A stretch of DNA of 6,462 bases from JTS-RE9 sp964649195 (GTDB taxonomy: Bacteria > Planctomycetota > Phycisphaerae > Phycisphaerales > Phycisphaeraceae): NCBI GenBank assembly GCA_964649195.1, contig CAZYPK010000224.1, positions 1-6,462 of the forward strand, read 5' to 3'. Shown one piece after another: positions 4,909 to 6,462 of the stretch. Both the position numbers and the translations under genes were made by a program. The stretch's first letter is position 1. The number at the start of each line of letters is the position of its first letter. The notes beneath the pieces are model-generated. The model ran no database searches. It saw only the letters and a program-made list of their open reading frames with translations, and had not been told where the DNA came from.

Positions 4909-6369
4909 ATGCCCGACCCAACGACAAAATCCGATGCCTTTGCCCACGGCGCGCCATTCACCGCCATCAACCCCACCACCGGCCAGCCGAGCTGGCAAGG
5001 CCGGTCCGCCGATGCGGAGGACATCGATCGTGCGATCACCGCTGCACGCAACGCATTCGAAGGCTGGGCCGACACGCCGCTTCAAACCCGCATCGATCGT
5101 GTGACGGCTTACGCGCAGGCGCTGAAAAGGCATGAAGATTCGATCGCGGAATCCATCTGCCTCAGCACCGGCAAGCCGCGCTGGGAGGCGATGCAGGAGG
5201 TCGCCGCGATGATCGGAAAGGTGGCGGTCTCGATCGAAGCCCACGGCGAGCGGTGCGCGGAGAAGGTGCGCGACATCGGCGGACAGAAGGCGATCACCCG
5301 CCATCGGCCGCATGGGGTGGCGGCGGTGCTGGGGCCGTTCAATCTGCCCGGCCATCTGCCCAACGGCCACATCGTGCCGGCGCTGATCGCGGGCAACACG
5401 ATCGTGTTCAAACCCAGCGAACAGACGCCGCTCGTCGGCGAGCGGATGATGGAAGCCTGGCGGGAGGTTCACCTGCCGGCGGGGGTGTTGAACATGGTGC
5501 AGGGTGGCCGGGAGACAGGCATCGCCCTGGCGCAGCATCGCGGGATCAACGGCCTGTTTTTCACCGGCAGTTTTGGCGCGGGGCTGGCGCTGAGCCGGGC
5601 GTTTGCCCAGACGCCTGAGCGCATCCTCGCCCTGGAGATGGGCGGCAACAACCCGCTGATCGTGCATGATGTGAACGACTTGCAGGCGGCGGCGTATCAC
5701 ACGATTCAGTCGGCTTACATCACGGCCGGCCAGCGGTGTACGTGCGCCCGGCGGCTTATTCTGATTGATGGCGATGAGGCGGATCGCTTTCTTGAAGCGC
5801 TGCTGCCGATGATCGGGAAGGTGCGGGTGGGCAGGTGGGATGATGAGCCGCCGCCGTTCATGGGGCCGGTGATTTCGAAGCAGGCGGCGATGGACGTGCT
5901 CGGGGCGCAGGAGGACCTGCTCAAGCGCGGGGCGGTTGCTCTGCGACGTTGCGAAGCCGCAAGCGGCTGCGAGGCGATGCTCGCGCCGGGGCTGATCGAT
6001 GTGACGAAGGTGGCGCCGCGCGAGGATGTCGAGATCTTCGGACCGCTGTTGCAACTGATCCGCGTGAAGGATTTTGAGGAGGCGATCCGCGTGGCCAATG
6101 ACACGCAGTACGGCCTGGCGGCGGGGCTGCTTTGCGATGACCGCGGCAAGTACGAGTTGTTTCATCGCCGCTGCCGGGCAGGGGTCATCCAGTGGAACAG
6201 GCAGACCACCGGCGCCAGCGGCCAGCTTCCCTTCGGCGGCACCGGGCACAGCGGCAACCATCGGCCCGGCGGCTATTTCGCGGCGGATTACTGCTCGTAT
6301 GCGACGGCGGTGTATGAGAGCGAACGGGTGGCGATGCCCGGCACACTGTCGCCGGGGGTGGAGATTTAA
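4909..6369 (+). CDS. astD: N-succinylglutamate 5-semialdehyde dehydrogenase
   Basis: A 486-residue NAD-dependent aldehyde dehydrogenase that oxidises N-succinylglutamate semialdehyde to N-succinylglutamate in the AST pathway. All superfamily residues are present: N145 in GPFNLPGHLPNGH, K168 in FKPSE, FTGS at 218-221, the general base E243 in LEMGGNNP, the nucleophile C277 in GQRCTCARR, and E375 in EIFGP. AstD-specific signatures, as opposed to generic dehydrogenase ones, include RHRPHGV (131-137), HLPNGHIVPAL (149-159), QGGRETG (198-204), TCARR and SGNHRPGGYFAADYC (448-462). Length matches E. coli AstD (492). The ATG at 4909 is chosen; a TTG at 4891 would add six residues without support. No SD is seen. 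It lies 40 nt after astA. The 3' part is clearly richer in G than in C on the coding strand, unlike the earlier genes. A perfect palindrome lies within a variable region near residues 349-354. Confidence 0.96.
   Translation: MPDPTTKSDAFAHGAPFTAINPTTGQPSWQGRSADAEDIDRAITAARNAFEGWADTPLQTRIDRVTAYAQALKRHEDSIAESICLSTGKPRWEAMQEVAAMIGKVAVSIEAHGERCAEKVRDIGGQKAITRHRPHGVAAVLGPFNLPGHLPNGHIVPALIAGNTIVFKPSEQTPLVGERMMEAWREVHLPAGVLNMVQGGRETGIALAQHRGINGLFFTGSFGAGLALSRAFAQTPERILALEMGGNNPLIVHDVNDLQAAAYHTIQSAYITAGQRCTCARRLILIDGDEADRFLEALLPMIGKVRVGRWDDEPPPFMGPVISKQAAMDVLGAQEDLLKRGAVALRRCEAASGCEAMLAPGLIDVTKVAPREDVEIFGPLLQLIRVKDFEEAIRVANDTQYGLAAGLLCDDRGKYELFHRRCRAGVIQWNRQTTGASGQLPFGGTGHSGNHRPGGYFAADYCSYATAVYESERVAMPGTLSPGVEI
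5955..5968. repeat. short GC palindrome inside astD
   Basis: AGCCGC (5955-5960) and GCGGCT (5963-5968) are perfect inverted arms around AA. It encodes part of a variable region of AstD (near RRCEAASGCEAML) between two conserved blocks. As I recall, similar GAAGCCGC...GCGGC palindromes are common between genes in planctomycetes, so this could be a repeat copy taken into a coding sequence. That link is from memory and uncertain. Confidence 0.35.
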
Positions 6370-6462
6370 GACTGCGTTCGCCGACGGGTGGCTGGGGCCG
6401 CTTCGGGTGGCTGGGAGGGCGAGGCTCCCGCCGAGCCGTTCGTTTGCGAAGCCCGTCCGCGG
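6370..6462. repeat. non-coding 3' region with direct and inverted repeats
   Basis: No gene start is seen in these 93 nt. GGGTGGCTGGG occurs twice (6386-6396 and 6405-6415), offset by 19 nt. Competing hairpins follow: GGCTC (6423-6427) with GAGCC (6433-6437), and GGGAG (6413-6417) with CTCCC (6425-6429). TTCG (6439-6442) can also pair with CGAA (6447-6450). The whole resembles a G-rich plus palindromic intergenic element that I associate with planctomycete genomes, but this cannot be checked here. It may act at the 3' end of the astD transcript; no T-tract for intrinsic termination is visible. Confidence 0.5.

Noticed and set aside
3699..5075. Long open frame (458 codons) on the - strand opposite the aminotransferase end and astA
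   Set aside because: It lies antisense to astA, which is recognisable end to end. The translation is a charged, His/Arg/Asp-rich shadow with no domain motif, typical of high-GC antisense frames.
4852..6261. Long open frame (469 codons) on the - strand opposite astD
   Set aside because: It is antisense to a fully motif-supported AstD. The product is Arg/His/Ala-rich low-complexity sequence without recognisable domains.

Overview
The window is high-GC bacterial DNA with five complete protein genes, all on the + strand. No RNA gene, transposase or CRISPR array is visible. None of the five chosen starts has a Shine-Dalgarno sequence. Gene content, the SD-less starts and the style of the intergenic repeats (including a G-rich/palindromic element after the last gene) suggest a Planctomycetota genome, perhaps a Phycisphaerae-like lineage. 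This assignment rests on remembered resemblance and is an inference.

Layout. Positions 1-140 are a non-coding leader of three different short tandem repeat arrays (units of 7, 8 and 7 nt). At 141-974 lies an MlaE/YrbE-family ABC transporter permease (lipid transport). A 78-nt gap follows, with an octamer repeat and a strong 9-bp hairpin that probably separates transcription units. At 1053-2288 is an M20 metallohydrolase of the carboxypeptidase G2/glutamate carboxypeptidase type. A 95-nt gap is filled almost entirely by a degenerate heptanucleotide array. At 2384-3814 is a class-III PLP aminotransferase. A further short heptad array leads into arginine N-succinyltransferase (astA, 3846-4868). 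A 40-nt gap with a perfect 8-bp inverted repeat precedes N-succinylglutamate semialdehyde dehydrogenase (astD, 4909-6369). The last 93 nt are non-coding and repeat-rich.

How the genes fit together. AstA and AstD are clearly recognisable enzymes of the arginine succinyltransferase (AST) pathway: arginine to succinylarginine, succinylornithine, succinylglutamate semialdehyde, succinylglutamate, then glutamate plus succinate. The aminotransferase sits where AstC (succinylornithine transaminase) is expected, but its PLP-lysine motif looks more like lysine 6-aminotransferases. The M20 enzyme sits where AstE (normally an M14-type zinc enzyme) is expected. Succinylglutamate is an N-acyl-glutamate, the substrate type cut by carboxypeptidase G2-like enzymes, so this may be an AST pathway with non-orthologous replacements at two steps. 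AstB is not in the window.

The most unusual DNA-level signal is the family of degenerate 7-nt-periodic arrays (heptads often beginning CA) in the gaps before three of the five genes. They lie where ribosome binding sites would be and have no assigned function.
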